This document shows, piece after piece, positions 52,148 to 62,399 of a DNA stretch of 64,000 nucleotides (position 1 is the stretch's first letter; every line of letters begins with the position of its first letter). The translations under genes were made by a program, and so were the position numbers. The notes under the pieces are model-generated. The model did no database searches, was not told the DNA's origin, and saw only the letters and a program-made list of their open reading frames with translations. The DNA lies in contig NZ_UHDZ01000001.1 of NCBI RefSeq assembly GCF_900458815.1, forward strand, positions 1,302,001 to 1,366,000. Direction: 5' to 3'. The DNA comes from Staphylococcus saccharolyticus. GTDB lineage: Bacteria > Bacillota > Bacilli > Staphylococcales > Staphylococcaceae.

Positions 52148-52901
52148 ATGTATAAAAGAAATGAACGTTTAAGTTTGATTCGAAAACGCATTAGTCAATA
52201 TGGTGAAGTCGCTGTTAAAGATTTAGCCTTATTTCTTCAAGTGACACCTGAAACTGTGCGTAGGGATTTAGAAATATTGGAATACGATAAACTGATTACA
52301 CGTACTCATGGTGGCGCAATTAAATATAATCATATGAACAAAGAGAAACCTTATACAAATAAATGGCACAAACAAGCTCATGTTAAATCACGAATAGCTA
52401 AAAAAGCAGCATCACTCATACAACCTGGAGAGATTATTCTCATTGATGGTGGCACAACTACTGGTAGAATCCCTAAATTTCTTAATCATATTACTCAAGT
52501 AACTATAGTTACAAATTCTTTGAAAATCACAGATGAATTGAACCGTGCTATTGAAAGACAACGAATTCAAGGTGAGACGGGCAAAACAAACACGGAGCAG
52601 GATGTAGTGAGAGGTCATATGACAAATGAATTATTACAAAGATTCAAATTTGATCAAGCATTGATTTCTTGCGGTTCATTTGATACAAGCGATTGTTATG
52701 AATATGATTTAGAAGAAGCACATGCAAGTCATCTTATGATTGGGCAAAGTAAAACGAGTTATCTCTTAGCTGATAGTAGTAAACGTGATGCTAATGCTGC
52801 TCCGTATTGATGTGTTTAAGGAAATTGATTTTATGATTTCTGATTATGCAAGACCACAAAATATGACTCAATTTAATCACAAGAATTGGTTACAAATCTA
52901 A
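52148..52901 (+). pseudogene. DeoR-family transcriptional regulator, frameshifted near the end
   Basis: N-terminal DeoR helix-turn-helix with the signature VTPETVRRDLEILE and ITRTHGGAI about residues 30-65, then the sugar-phosphate-sensing DeoRC domain (IDGGTTTGRIPKFL near 98, IVTNSL near 118). A one-base shift near 52795-52805 turns DANA-LYRI into DANAAPY-stop at 52810; the remainder (RIDVFKEIDFMISDYARP...) is open in the other frame to TAA 52899. Only about 30 C-terminal residues are affected, so DNA binding might survive. Likely the local regulator of the upstream operon. Confidence 0.83.
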
Positions 52902-52936
52902 TTCATAAAACGATGGGTATTAATGGGATAAGTATA

Positions 52937-52968
52937 AGTTGCGCTAACCACCTTGTGATAGCGCAACT
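52937..52968. repeat. Perfect inverted repeat
   Basis: AGTTGCGCTA and TAGCGCAACT flank a 12-base spacer. No T run follows on the plus strand, so it may be an operator or part of a composite terminator with the next hairpin. Confidence 0.5.
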
Positions 52969-52973
52969 AAAAA

Positions 52974-53010
52974 AGCAGTGGACCTCAAGTGTCAAAGGTC
53001 TACTACTTTT
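52974..53010 (+). terminator. Terminator after the DeoR relic
   Basis: AGCAGTGGACCT pairs (with G-T pairs) with AGGTCTACTACT, followed by TTTTAT. The remaining 52902-53386 gap holds only a tiny ORF (next entry) and the arlRS leader. Confidence 0.65.
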
Positions 53011-53070
53011 ATTGAAACGTTGTTTCTCAACGTTAGTCTTTTACGGGCATATAAAAGGGGATAATTGAAA

Positions 53071-53184
53071 ATGACCAATCCAATAAAACGTCATGTATGT
53101 GGGGGGAATGTTCTAGTTGGAATTGATAATCATTTTCAATTAGTATTATACAATATTGAGAGCTATTGTCAATTAGAAACCTAA
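53071..53184 (+). CDS. Tiny unrecognised ORF or gene fragment
   Basis: 37 codons from ATG 53071, with AAAGGGG 11 bases upstream: opens MTNPIKRHVCGGNVLVGID and ends CQLET. No homologue comes to mind. It could be a genuine small protein or the 5' remnant of a decayed gene; the good ribosome site is the main support. Confidence 0.25.
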   Translation: MTNPIKRHVCGGNVLVGIDNHFQLVLYNIESYCQLET

Positions 53185-53386
53185 ATTTTTTTCTAAAACA
53201 CGGTCTAGTGTTAAGAAGAGCCGTCAAATCAATAATGAGTGATAATTATTTTTTCAGAATTACGATGGCATTCATGATAAAATAGAATAAGTAAATAGAG
53301 ATAGATTATTAACAAATATTAACAATTAAATTTTACATCTTTTTCAACAAATCTCTATTGAGTAAGATGTATCATGAGGTGCAAAT

Positions 53387-54046
53387 ATGACAAATATTTT
53401 AATCGTAGAAGACGAGCAAAATCTCGCTCGATTTATAGAACTTGAACTCACGCATGAAAACTATCATGTAGACATTGAAAATGATGGCCGTATAGGTTTA
53501 GAAAAAGCATTAACTAAGTCGTACGACCTCTTTATTTTAGATTTAATGCTTCCAAATATTAATGGATTAGAAATTTGTAGACAAATTCGTCAAAAGCAAT
53601 CGACACCAATCATCATTATTACAGCTAAGAGCGACACATATGATAAAGTAGTGGTATTGGACTACGGTGCCGATGACTATATCGTTAAACCATTCGATAT
53701 TGAAGAACTTCTCGCAAGAATTAGAGCAGTTTTACGCCGACAACCTCAAAAGGATATCATTGATATTAATGGCATTATTATTGATAAAGAAGCTTTTAAA
53801 GTGACAGTGGACGGTGAACAATTAGAGTTAACCAAGACTGAATATGATTTATTGTTTGTTTTAGCCGAAAATAGAAATCATGTCATGCAACGTGAACAAA
53901 TTTTAGATCACGTATGGGGGTTCAATAGTAAAGTTGAAACCAATGTCGTTGATGTATACATCCGATATTTGCGAAATAAATTAAAACCTTTTAATAAAGA
54001 GAAGTCTATTGAAACCGTTCGTGGAGTAGGATATGTGATTCGATGA
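53387..54046 (+). CDS. arlR: Response regulator ArlR
   Basis: OmpR/PhoB-class regulator, 219 residues, partner of ArlS; in staphylococci it controls adhesion, autolysis, agr and virulence or metabolic genes. Receiver domain 1-115 with acidic pair EDE near 8, phospho-Asp in LFILDLMLP near 52, and Lys in DYIVKPFD near 101. Winged helix about 128-219 ([26 protein letters not shown], split here as LTKTEYDLL and [12 protein letters not shown]). Stop overlaps the arlS start by 4 bases (ATGA). Intact. Confidence 0.96.
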   Translation: MTNILIVEDEQNLARFIELELTHENYHVDIENDGRIGLEKALTKSYDLFILDLMLPNINGLEICRQIRQKQSTPIIIITAKSDTYDKVVVLDYGADDYIVKPFDIEELLARIRAVLRRQPQKDIIDINGIIIDKEAFKVTVDGEQLELTKTEYDLLFVLAENRNHVMQREQILDHVWGFNSKVETNVVDVYIRYLRNKLKPFNKEKSIETVRGVGYVIR

Positions 54047-55413
54047 TCAAACGCCAAAAATTAAAATACAAATGGATGTTAATCACAACGCTTATTACCT
54101 TTACTACTATATTATTATTTTGTTTAATAATTATTTTCTTTTTAAAAGATACATTAAGAAATAGTGAACTCGATGAAGCTGAGAGAAGTTCAAATGATAT
54201 TGCCAACCTGTTTCATTCTAAACCTTTAAATGATATTTCAGCCTTAGACTTGAACGCCTCTTTAGAAAACTTCCAAGAAGTACTTATCTATGATGATAAA
54301 GGAAGAAAATTAATTCAAACTTCAAATGATAATATTGTACATTATGATAAAAAGTTAGATATTAGTCATCCTAAACGCATCCATATTCACAAAAATAATG
54401 GTATTAATTATTTAATTATTACAGAACCCATACATTCAAAAGACTTTTCAGGATATAGCGTTTTAGTTCACTCGTTACAAAATTATGATAATCTTGTAAG
54501 GTCCTTATATATCGTTGCATTAGCATTTGGATTAATCGCTACAGTGATTACTGCAGGTATTAATTATATTTTTTCTTCACAAATCACAAAGCCTATTGTG
54601 ACAATGTCGAATAAAATGAATCAAATCAGAAGAGATGGCTTTCAAAACAAACTTGAATTAACCACTAATTATGAAGAAACAGATAATTTAATTGATACAT
54701 TTAATGAAATGATGTATCAAATTGAAGAGTCTTTCAATCAGCAACGTCAATTCGTAGAAGATGCCTCTCACGAATTAAGAACCCCTCTTCAAATTATTCA
54801 AGGTCATCTCAACCTCATTCAACGATGGGGGAAAAAAGATCCAGCGGTTTTAGAAGAATCTTTAGATATTTCTATTGAGGAAGTCAATCGAATCACAAAG
54901 TTTGTTGAAGAATTATTACTGCTTACAAAGGATAGGGTTAACAACAATGTTTTGGAATCTGAAAATGTTAATGTCAATGATGAAATCCAATCTAGAGTTA
55001 AATCATTACAACATTTACACCCTGATTATACATTTGAGACACAATTTTCATCTAAACCTATCCAACTTAAAATTAACCAACACCAATTTGAACAATTATT
55101 ACTTATCTTTATTGATAACGCGATGAAATATGATACAGAAAATAAACATATAGCTATTCATACTCAACTAAAAAACAAAATGATCATTATTGAAATCACA
55201 GACCATGGTATGGGAATTCCTAAAGCTGACTTAGACTTTATCTTCGATAGATTTTACCGAGTTGATAAATCACGTGCACGCAGTCAAGGGGGTAATGGTC
55301 TAGGATTATCCATAGCTGAGAAGATCGTTCAACTTAATGGTGGAACGATTCAAGTTGAGAGCGAACTTCAACAGTACACAACTTTTAGAATTTGTTTTCC
55401 AATGCATAATTAG
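54043..55413 (+). CDS. arlS: Sensor histidine kinase ArlS
   Basis: 456-residue membrane kinase. Two membrane spans, about 11-32 and 152-175, enclose an extracellular sensor of about 120 residues. A HAMP linker about 178-230 is followed by the dimerisation domain with the phospho-His in [10 protein letters not shown] near 246. The ATPase domain has N box IDNAMKY near 363, G1 DHGMGIPK near 388, and G2 [14 protein letters not shown] near 421. A terminator follows at 55505. Intact. Confidence 0.96.
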   Translation: MIKRQKLKYKWMLITTLITFTTILLFCLIIIFFLKDTLRNSELDEAERSSNDIANLFHSKPLNDISALDLNASLENFQEVLIYDDKGRKLIQTSNDNIVHYDKKLDISHPKRIHIHKNNGINYLIITEPIHSKDFSGYSVLVHSLQNYDNLVRSLYIVALAFGLIATVITAGINYIFSSQITKPIVTMSNKMNQIRRDGFQNKLELTTNYEETDNLIDTFNEMMYQIEESFNQQRQFVEDASHELRTPLQIIQGHLNLIQRWGKKDPAVLEESLDISIEEVNRITKFVEELLLLTKDRVNNNVLESENVNVNDEIQSRVKSLQHLHPDYTFETQFSSKPIQLKINQHQFEQLLLIFIDNAMKYDTENKHIAIHTQLKNKMIIIEITDHGMGIPKADLDFIFDRFYRVDKSRARSQGGNGLGLSIAEKIVQLNGGTIQVESELQQYTTFRICFPMHN

Positions 55414-55504
55414 TTAGTACTTCATTTAAGCATAAGTAAAAAGATGAATTAAACGCTTACATTTTAAATATCTATTATTTACAATTCAATAAATTATTTA
55501 GTTT

Positions 55505-55541
55505 AAAGCAGAACCAATTAAGAGTGGTTCTGCTTTATCTA
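55505..55541 (+). terminator. arlRS terminator
   Basis: AAAGCAGAACCA pairs with TGGTTCTGCTTT around an 8-base loop. Confidence 0.85.
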
Positions 55542-55570
55542 TATAAATCGATTTAAATAGGTAAATGTAC

Positions 55571-55617
55571 TTTAACAAAATTTCAAATAATGCTATGATA
55601 ATCATGTAAGCGTTTCA
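55571..55617 (+). promoter_or_regulatory. Candidate odhAB promoter with cre-like site
   Basis: TTTAAC (55571) and TATGAT (55594) are 17 bases apart. Just after them TGTAAGCGTTTCA (55605-55617) resembles a CcpA cre site (TGWAANCGNTNWCA) but is one base short in the right half. It could be a degenerate catabolite-repression site. Lies 23 bases before the odhA start. Confidence 0.4.
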
Positions 55618-55639
55618 TAATTTTTGTGGAGGGTGTTAA

Positions 55640-58439
55640 ATGACAAAGGACAAGAAAGAATTTACAGAGGCTCCTGTAAACTTCGGTGCAAATCTTGGCT
55701 TAATGCTTGATTTGTATGATGATTACCTACAAGATCCATCATCAGTTCCGGATGATTTACAAGTCTTGTTTAGTACAATTAAAATAGGTGAAGCTCATAT
55801 CGAGGCAAAGCCTACCACTGATGGGAATGGTTCACTAGCGGAAGATAGCACAATTAAACGTGTTATGCGCTTAATCGATAATATTCGTCAATATGGGCAT
55901 TTAAAAGCAGACATTTATCCAGTTAATCCTCCAGAGCGTACGCATGTCCCTAAATTAGAAATTGAAGATTTTGATTTAGACCAAGAAACTTTGGAACACA
56001 TCTCAGCTGGTATCGTCTCAGAACACTTCAAAGATATTTATGAAAATGCCTATGAAGCTATTGTTCGTATGAAGCGACGCTACAAAGGGCCAATTGCTTT
56101 TGAGTACACTCACATTAACAATAATAAAGAACGTGTTTGGTTAAAAAGACGAATTGAAACGCCTTATAAAACAAATTTAAACAATAATCAGAAAAAAGAA
56201 CTTTTCAAAAAATTAGCACATGTTTAAGGCTTTGAAAAATATTTACACAAAAACTTTGTTGGCGCTAAACGTTTTTCAATAGAAGGGGTAGACACGTTAG
56301 TACCAATGCTTCAACATACAATTACACTAGCTGGTAATGAAGGGATTAAAAACATTCAAATCGGAATGGCTCACCGAGGACGTTTAAACGTCTTAACACA
56401 TGTGCTTGAAAAACCTTATGAAATGATGATTTCCGAATTTATGCACACTGATTCGATGAAATTTTTACCTGAAGACGGTAGTTTAGAACTGACTTCAGGA
56501 TGGACAGGCGATGTAAAATATCACTTAGGCGGTGTAAAAACAACAGATTCATATGGTACAGAACAACGAATTTCTCTAGCTAACAACTCAAGTCACTTGG
56601 AAATTGTAGCACCAGTTGTTGCTGGTAGAACACGTGCAGCTCAAGATAACACTGAACAAGCAGGTACACCTTCAACAGACTTCCATAGTGCAATGCCAAT
56701 TATTATTCACGGTGATGCTGCTTATCCTGGTCAAGGCATCAACTTTGAAACGATGAACTTAGGCAGTTTAAAAGGGTATTCAACAGGTGGCGCTTTACAC
56801 ATTATTACAAATAACAGAATTGGTTTTACAACTGAACCAACAGATGGTCGTTCTACAACATACTCATCTGACGTAGCTAAAGGATATGATGTTCCAATCT
56901 TACATGTAAATGCAGATGATGTGGAAGCAACGATTGAAGCAATAATTGCTATGGAATTCCGTAAAGAGTTCCATAAAGATGTAGTGATTGATTTAGTAGG
57001 ATACCGTCGTTACGGGCATAATGAAATGGATGAACCTTCTATTACAAATCCAATGTCATATCAAAACATTAGAAAGCATGACTCAGTTGAAATTTTATAC
57101 GGTAAGAAGTTAGTCGATGAAGGTATCATTTCTGAAGATGAAATGAATGAAGTTATTGACAATGTACAAAAAGAAATGCGTGCCGCACATGATAAAATTG
57201 ATAAATCCTACAAAATGGATAACCCAGATCCAGATATGGAAAAACCACAAGCACTTCATTTATCTTTACAAAGTGATGATAAAGACTTCACTTTTGATCA
57301 TTTAAAAGAAATTAACGATGCAATGCTCACTTATCCTGAAGATTTCCATGTGCTTAAAAAGCTTAATAAAGTACTTGAAAAGCGTAGAGAACCTTTTGAA
57401 AAAGAAAACGGTCTTGTTGATTGGGCTCAAGCAGAGCAACTTGCATTCGCTATAATTATTCAAGACGGTACTTCTATACGCTTAACTGGACAAGATAGTG
57501 AAAGAGGAACATTTAGTCATAGACATGCCGTGTTACACGATGAGGAGAATGGCGATACCTTTACACCATGTACCCAACCAGCAAGCTACATTTGATATTC
57601 ATAACTCACCACTTTCAGAAGCTGTAGTTGTAGGCTTTGAGTACGGTTATAATGTTGAAAATAAGGGCAGTTTTAATATCTGGGAAGCACAATATGGAGA
57701 CTTTTCAAATATGTCTCAAATGATGTTCGACAACTTTCTTTCAAGCTCACGTGCTAAGTGGGGTGAACGCTCAGGATTAACATTGTTCTTACCGCATTCT
57801 TATGAAGGACAAGGACCTGAACATTCATCAGCACGCTTAAAAAGATTTTTACAATTAGCCGCTGAAAATAATACCACAGTAGTTAACTTATCTAGTTCAA
57901 GTAATTACTTCCACTTATTACGCGCACAAGCTGCAAGTTTAGATACTCAAGAAATGAGACCGCTAATTGTTATGTCTCCTAAAAGTTTATTACGTAACAA
58001 AACTGTAGCTAAAGCAATTGATGAATTCACTTCTGGTGGGTTTAAACCTATTATTGCTGAAAGTCACGATGCTAAAAAAGTTAAAAAAGTAATTTTAGCA
58101 TCAGGAAAGATGTTTATCGACTTAAAAGAATATTTAGCAAAAAATCTGGATGAATCAATCCTTCTTATCGCAGTAGAAAGATTGTATTCATTCCCAGAAG
58201 ATGAAATCAAAGAAATTTTAGAGTCATTACCAAATCTTGAAAAAGTAGCATGGGTTCAAGAAGAACCTAAAAACCAAGGTGCATGGTTATTCGTCTATCC
58301 ATACCTCAAAGCGCTTATCACTGATAAATACGATCTTAGCTATCATGGTAGAATACAAAGGGCAGCACCTGCTGAAGGTGATGGAGAAATTCATAAACTT
58401 GTTCAAAATAGAATTATTGAAAGTAGTATTAATAATTAA
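55640..58439 (+). pseudogene. odhA: 2-oxoglutarate dehydrogenase E1 (odhA/sucA), broken
   Basis: Thiamine-pyrophosphate E1 of the TCA-cycle complex. ATG 55640 with GGAGGG upstream. The first segment runs to TAA 56225 (KLAHV-stop-GFEKYL, Glu expected, GAA to TAA); the same frame then continues with the TPP domain ([33 protein letters not shown]). A single-base shift at about 57555-57575 (DTFTP to [11 protein letters not shown]) moves to a third segment ([25 protein letters not shown] in two pieces) ending at 58439. One nonsense codon plus one frameshift; the whole length, about 933 codons, is otherwise preserved, so the damage is recent. Confidence 0.95.
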
Positions 58440-58456
58440 TTAGGGGGAAAATAAGT

Positions 58457-59723
58457 ATGCCAGAGGTAAAAGTTCCAGAATTAGCAGAATCAATTACAGA
58501 AGGTACCATTGCAGAGTGGTTGAAAAACGTTGGAGATAGCGTAGATAAAGGGGAAGCTATTTTAGAATTAGAAACAGATAAAGTAAACGTTGAAGTTGTT
58601 TCTGAAGAGGCAGGCGTACTTTCAGAACAATTAGCCGAAGAAGGAGATACAGTAGAAGTAGGTCAAGCTGTAGCCATTATCTGTGAAGGTAGTGGTAACG
58701 TATCAAACAATTCTTCAAATGAAACTCTACAACAAGAAGAAACGAAAGTTGCTAATCAAAATGAAGACCAAGCTAATCAAACGCAATCAACTTCTGATAA
58801 GCAACAAGATAATAATAACCAACAAATCAATGCTACACCATCCGCACGTCGTCATGCTTGTAAAAATGGAGTTGATTTAAGCGAAGTTTCAGGTAAAGGT
58901 AACGATGTTTTAAGAAAAGAGGATATAGACAATAGTCAAAAACAAGCAAGTCAAACAGCTAAAAGTGAAAGTAATTCTCAAAACAATGGTTCTAAAAAAT
59001 CTAATGACCATCCATCTAAACCTGTTATTCGTGAAAAAACATCCCGTCGTAAAAAAACAGCTGCAAAAAAATTGTTAGAAGTATCTAACCAAACAGCGAT
59101 GTTAACAACATTTAATGAAGTAGATATGACAAATGTTATGGATTTACGTAAGCGTAAAAAAGAACAATTCATTAAAGACCATGATGATACAAAATTAGGT
59201 TTTATGTCATTCTTCACAAAAGCTGCTGTAGCTGCGCTAAAAAAATATCCAGAAGTCAATGCTGAAATTGACGGAGATGATATGATTACTAAACAATATT
59301 ACGATATTGGTATCGCTGTTTCTACAGATGATGGTTTATTAGTACCTTTTGTTAGAGATTGTGATAAGAAAAATTTTGCTGAAATCGAACAAGAAATTGC
59401 AAATTTAGCTGTTAAAGCACGCTATAAGAAATTAAGCTTAGATGATATGGTAAATGATTCATTTACAGTTTACTAATGGTGGTATCTTCGGTTCAATGAT
59501 GAGTACACCAATAATTAATGGTAATCAGGCTGCTATCTTAGGTATGCATTCAATTATCATACGCCCAATTGCTATTGATAAAGATACGATTGAAAATCGT
59601 CCAATGATGTATATTGCTTTAAGCTATGATCATAGAATCATTGATGGTAAAGAAGCAGTAGGTTTCCTAAAAACAATTAAAGAATTAATTGAAAATCCAG
59701 AAGATTTATTACTTGAATCATAA
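58457..59723 (+). pseudogene. odhB: 2-oxoglutarate dehydrogenase E2, dihydrolipoyl succinyltransferase (odhB/sucB), frameshifted
   Basis: ATG 58457 with AGGGGG upstream, 17 bases after odhA. Lipoyl domain 1-75 with the lipoylated Lys in [11 protein letters not shown] near 42, a Gln/Asn/Ser-rich linker, the E1/E3-binding domain about 125-160, and the start of the catalytic domain ([20 protein letters not shown]). A shift at about 59465-59472 ends the frame at 59476; the other frame goes on with [15 protein letters not shown] and the catalytic YDHRIIDG to TAA 59721. The catalytic His is therefore not joined to the lipoyl arm. Confidence 0.93.
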
Positions 59724-59753
59724 TTCTGAACTCAATACACTCTATCTATACTA

Positions 59754-59785
59754 ATACAACGACGATTAACGTCGTTGTATTTTTG
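59754..59785 (+). terminator. odhAB terminator
   Basis: ATACAACGACG pairs perfectly with CGTCGTTGTAT around a 5-base loop, followed by TTTTGC. Confidence 0.88.
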
Positions 59786-59904
59786 CTTAAATATGTCAAA
59801 AGTATGATTGTATCTATACCTATTAATGCTAAGATATAATTAAAAAGAAGACGTCACATAAATTGGGAGTCGAAGATAATTGAATAACGCAAAGAGAAAT
59901 AAAA

Positions 59905-59948
59905 AATATCTATAAGAAAACTACTAACATAGTTACCTTATAGATATT
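59905..59948 (-). terminator. Terminator of the small membrane-protein gene
   Basis: AATATCTATAAG pairs with CTTATAGATATT; on the minus strand the hairpin is followed by TTTTTT. Located just beyond the stop at 59969. Confidence 0.75.
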
Positions 59949-59968
59949 ATATCTTATTACAATTTAAC

Positions 59969-60145
59969 TTATCCTCTAACAAGGAAAATAATTTCAATCA
60001 TTGCTAGAATAATGAAGATGACAAATGCGATTGTAAAATATTTAAATCTAGGTTGTTTCTTATTGTTTAAATTAGTAAATACTTCAATTCCTGAATAAAC
60101 TGCAATTAAAACTGTAATCGCAAATATAATCCATAAATTAGACAT
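59969..60145 (-). CDS. Small two-span membrane protein, 58 residues
   Basis: Reads MSNLWIIFAITVLIAVYSG, then EVFTNLNNKKQPRFKYF and a second hydrophobic helix IAFVIFIILAMIEIIFL, ending VRG. Two membrane helices joined by a basic loop. ATG at 60143-60145 has GGAGG 9 bases upstream on the minus strand, and a dedicated terminator lies downstream, so it is very likely a real gene although short. It resembles small staphylococcal membrane proteins without known function; I do not assign one. Confidence 0.75.
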   Translation of the reverse strand: MSNLWIIFAITVLIAVYSGIEVFTNLNNKKQPRFKYFTIAFVIFIILAMIEIIFLVRG

Positions 60146-60297
60146 ACATATGCCTCCTTCAGCAGTCTTTATATATTATTCTAATACATACATATATTTT
60201 AGCCAACGTGAAGGTTTTATTTTAAAATAAATTAAATGGAACTTTTTTAATCTTAAGTATTTAAACGTTCATCATATTCAATACTTACAAAATACGT

Positions 60298-60303
60298 TAT
60301 AAT
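60298..60303 (+). promoter_or_regulatory. Candidate -10 box for the VOC gene
   Basis: TATAAT 36 bases before the start; the -35 region is weak. Confidence 0.4.
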
Positions 60304-60338
60304 ATACATTGTAAAGAAAAATAGAGGAGTGTCAGTTT

Positions 60339-61148
60339 ATGAGCGGACTTAGAAGTGTCACTATTGGAACAAGAGACTTATCTAAAACCAAAGAATTATT
60401 TAGTGATATTATTGGACTACAATATACAAATAAAAATGATAGTGCTATAAGATTTGGTGATGCTAATTTAAGTCCGGGAACACGTATTCACTTTGTTGAA
60501 ATTCCTGATGAACACTTTACAAATCAACATATTGAAAGTATAGGATTAAGGACACCATCTGACTCAGGATTATTAGAATACCAAGGTATTTTATCACAGC
60601 AGAACATTTCATATAGCTCATTAACTGAACTTAATGGTCTTAAGCATTTTAGTTTTGAAGATCATAATCACCAAAAGTTCGATATTTATTCTGATGAACA
60701 TAATACAGGAATTGGTTTAGGCATACCATCATTTGAAAGCTCAGTCAATCCTTTGCATCAAGTCCAAGGATTAGGTCCAGTTATTATTAAAGTCAATGAG
60801 TTACCTATAACTACATCCATTCTTATTCAAGTATTTGGGTTAGACTTATTCGCTGAATACTTACCTCATGAAGAAGCAACTCAACATATTCATGTATTTA
60901 AAATTGGTGAAGGTGGCTTAGGCGGAGAACTTCATTTATACGAAGCCAAAGAAAATATTGAAATGGCTGATTGTGGACCTATCGAACAAGTAGAATTTGC
61001 AACTAAAGAACGCGAAGCATTTAATCACGCCAAAGAACGCTTGGATGATATAGGTATTCCTTATCAAACTTTAGAGCAAGACGACTCAGAATCTCTTAGA
61101 ATTACAGAAAATAGTGGTATATCATTTATATATACATTAGAAAAGTAA
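60339..61148 (+). CDS. VOC-family (glyoxalase/dioxygenase-like) protein
   Basis: 269 residues with two vicinal-oxygen-chelate modules: 1-120 (LRSVTIGTRDLSKTKELF at the start) and about 148-269 (GLGPVIIKVNELPITTSI). This is the layout of ring-cleaving dioxygenase/glyoxalase-like proteins. Candidate metal ligands are His and Glu residues in HFVEIP, HIHVFKIG, and GELHLYEAKE. Substrate cannot be told. ATG 60339 has GAGGAG upstream. Intact; followed 28 bases later by the DUF6501 gene. Confidence 0.82.
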   Translation: MSGLRSVTIGTRDLSKTKELFSDIIGLQYTNKNDSAIRFGDANLSPGTRIHFVEIPDEHFTNQHIESIGLRTPSDSGLLEYQGILSQQNISYSSLTELNGLKHFSFEDHNHQKFDIYSDEHNTGIGLGIPSFESSVNPLHQVQGLGPVIIKVNELPITTSILIQVFGLDLFAEYLPHEEATQHIHVFKIGEGGLGGELHLYEAKENIEMADCGPIEQVEFATKEREAFNHAKERLDDIGIPYQTLEQDDSESLRITENSGISFIYTLEK

Positions 61149-61176
61149 AATGACATAAATCAAGGAAGGTTATCAT

Positions 61177-61380
61177 ATGTTACATGAAACTTGGAAAGAA
61201 CGTACACCAATTAAAAAAGTTGAAGTGACAAACACTGACGCAAAGAAATTTACAGTTGCAGATATGCTAACTGTTGGCAAACAATACGATGTTGTGAATG
61301 AAACTGAAGAATATTATCAAATTATTGATAATTCTGGTTTAGTAGGTGGATATTTTAAAGATTATTTCAAAGAAGTTTAA
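61177..61380 (+). CDS. DUF6501 family protein
   Basis: 67-residue soluble protein, MLHETWKERTPIKKVEV at the start and an SH3-like region (GKQYDVVNETEEYYQIIDN, GLVGGYFKDYF). Matches the short DUF6501 proteins common in staphylococci; function unknown. AAGGAAGG precedes the ATG. Confidence 0.8.
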   Translation: MLHETWKERTPIKKVEVTNTDAKKFTVADMLTVGKQYDVVNETEEYYQIIDNSGLVGGYFKDYFKEV

Positions 61381-61520
61381 GAAACATTACTTATGAGGTG
61401 AGTGATATAAAGATTGAACGTAAATTAACCCCGATAAAATTACAATTCAACATGAATATACAATTTTTATTTAAGTTAATACTTTTCTAAGTAGTTTCAA
61501 TCTCGTTTTATAATTTTAAT

Positions 61521-61567
61521 AAGACTAAGACAAAGCAACTTTTTACTCATATGTCTTAGTCTTTTTT
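61521..61567 (+). terminator. Rho-independent terminator
   Basis: AAGACTAAGACA pairs with TGTCTTAGTCTT, followed by TTTT. Confidence 0.88.
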
Positions 61568-61587
61568 ATACTTAAAGGATGGGAATT

Positions 61588-62387
61588 ATGGTACAAACAG
61601 TTTATAAAAATTCAGATGAGACAGTATTTGAGGATGCTAAAGCATTATTTAATTTAAATAAGAATATTTTACTTAAAGGACCTACGGGTTCAGGAAAAAC
61701 TAAGCTTGCAGAAACTTTAAGCCAAGAAATTCAACGTCCCATGCACCAAGTGAATTGCTCAGTTGATTTAGATACAGAGAGTTTATTGGGATTTAAAACT
61801 ATTCAAACGAATGAAGATGGTCATCAAGAGATTGTATTTATAGATGACCCTGTAATTAAGGCTATGAAACACGGACATATCTTATATATTGATGAAATTA
61901 ACATGGCTAAACCTGAAACATTGCCAATACTCAATGGTGTATTGGATTATCGTCGTCAATTGACTAACCCATACACTCATACACTGGAGAGGTCATTAAA
62001 GCTGCACCCGACTTTAATGTCATAGCAGCTATTAATGAAAGATATGTTGGAACATTACCAATGAATGAAGCACTAAAAAATCGCTTTGTCGTTATAGAAG
62101 TTGATTATATTAATGGTGACATTTTAAAAACAGTTATCAAGGAACAAAGCAGATTGCAAGAAGATTACACCATTCATCAAATTATTAAGTTTAATGAAGA
62201 TTTACGTACAATGTCGAAACAGGGTCAAATTTCTGAAGAGGCAGCAAGTATCCGCGCTTTAATAGACTTAAGTGATTTAGTTACAGTGATGCCTATTCGA
62301 AGAGCAATACAACGAACAATCATTGATAAATTAGAAGACGAACGAGAACAATAAGCCATTATCAATGCTATCGAGTTAAACTTTTAA
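61588..62387 (+). pseudogene. MoxR/CbbQ-type AAA ATPase, broken
   Basis: ATG 61588 with AAAGGATG upstream. Walker [13 protein letters not shown] near residue 30, Walker [12 protein letters not shown] near 105, then a frameshift at about 61985-61995 ([10 protein letters not shown] versus [11 protein letters not shown]) leading to a stop at 62025. The other frame gives sensor-1-like [10 protein letters not shown] and [17 protein letters not shown] at 62352 cuts EDEREQ from AIINAIELNF, where Gln is likely (CAA to TAA). Such ATPases work with a VWA protein, encoded next, to activate or load metals into a partner enzyme (NorQ/NorD, CbbQ/CbbO). Confidence 0.87.
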
Positions 62388-62399
62388 AGAGGGATAAAT

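Noticed and set aside
52937..52968. Inverted repeat as a stand-alone terminator
   Set aside because: No T run follows on the plus strand and none is obvious on the minus strand; kept only as a repeat.
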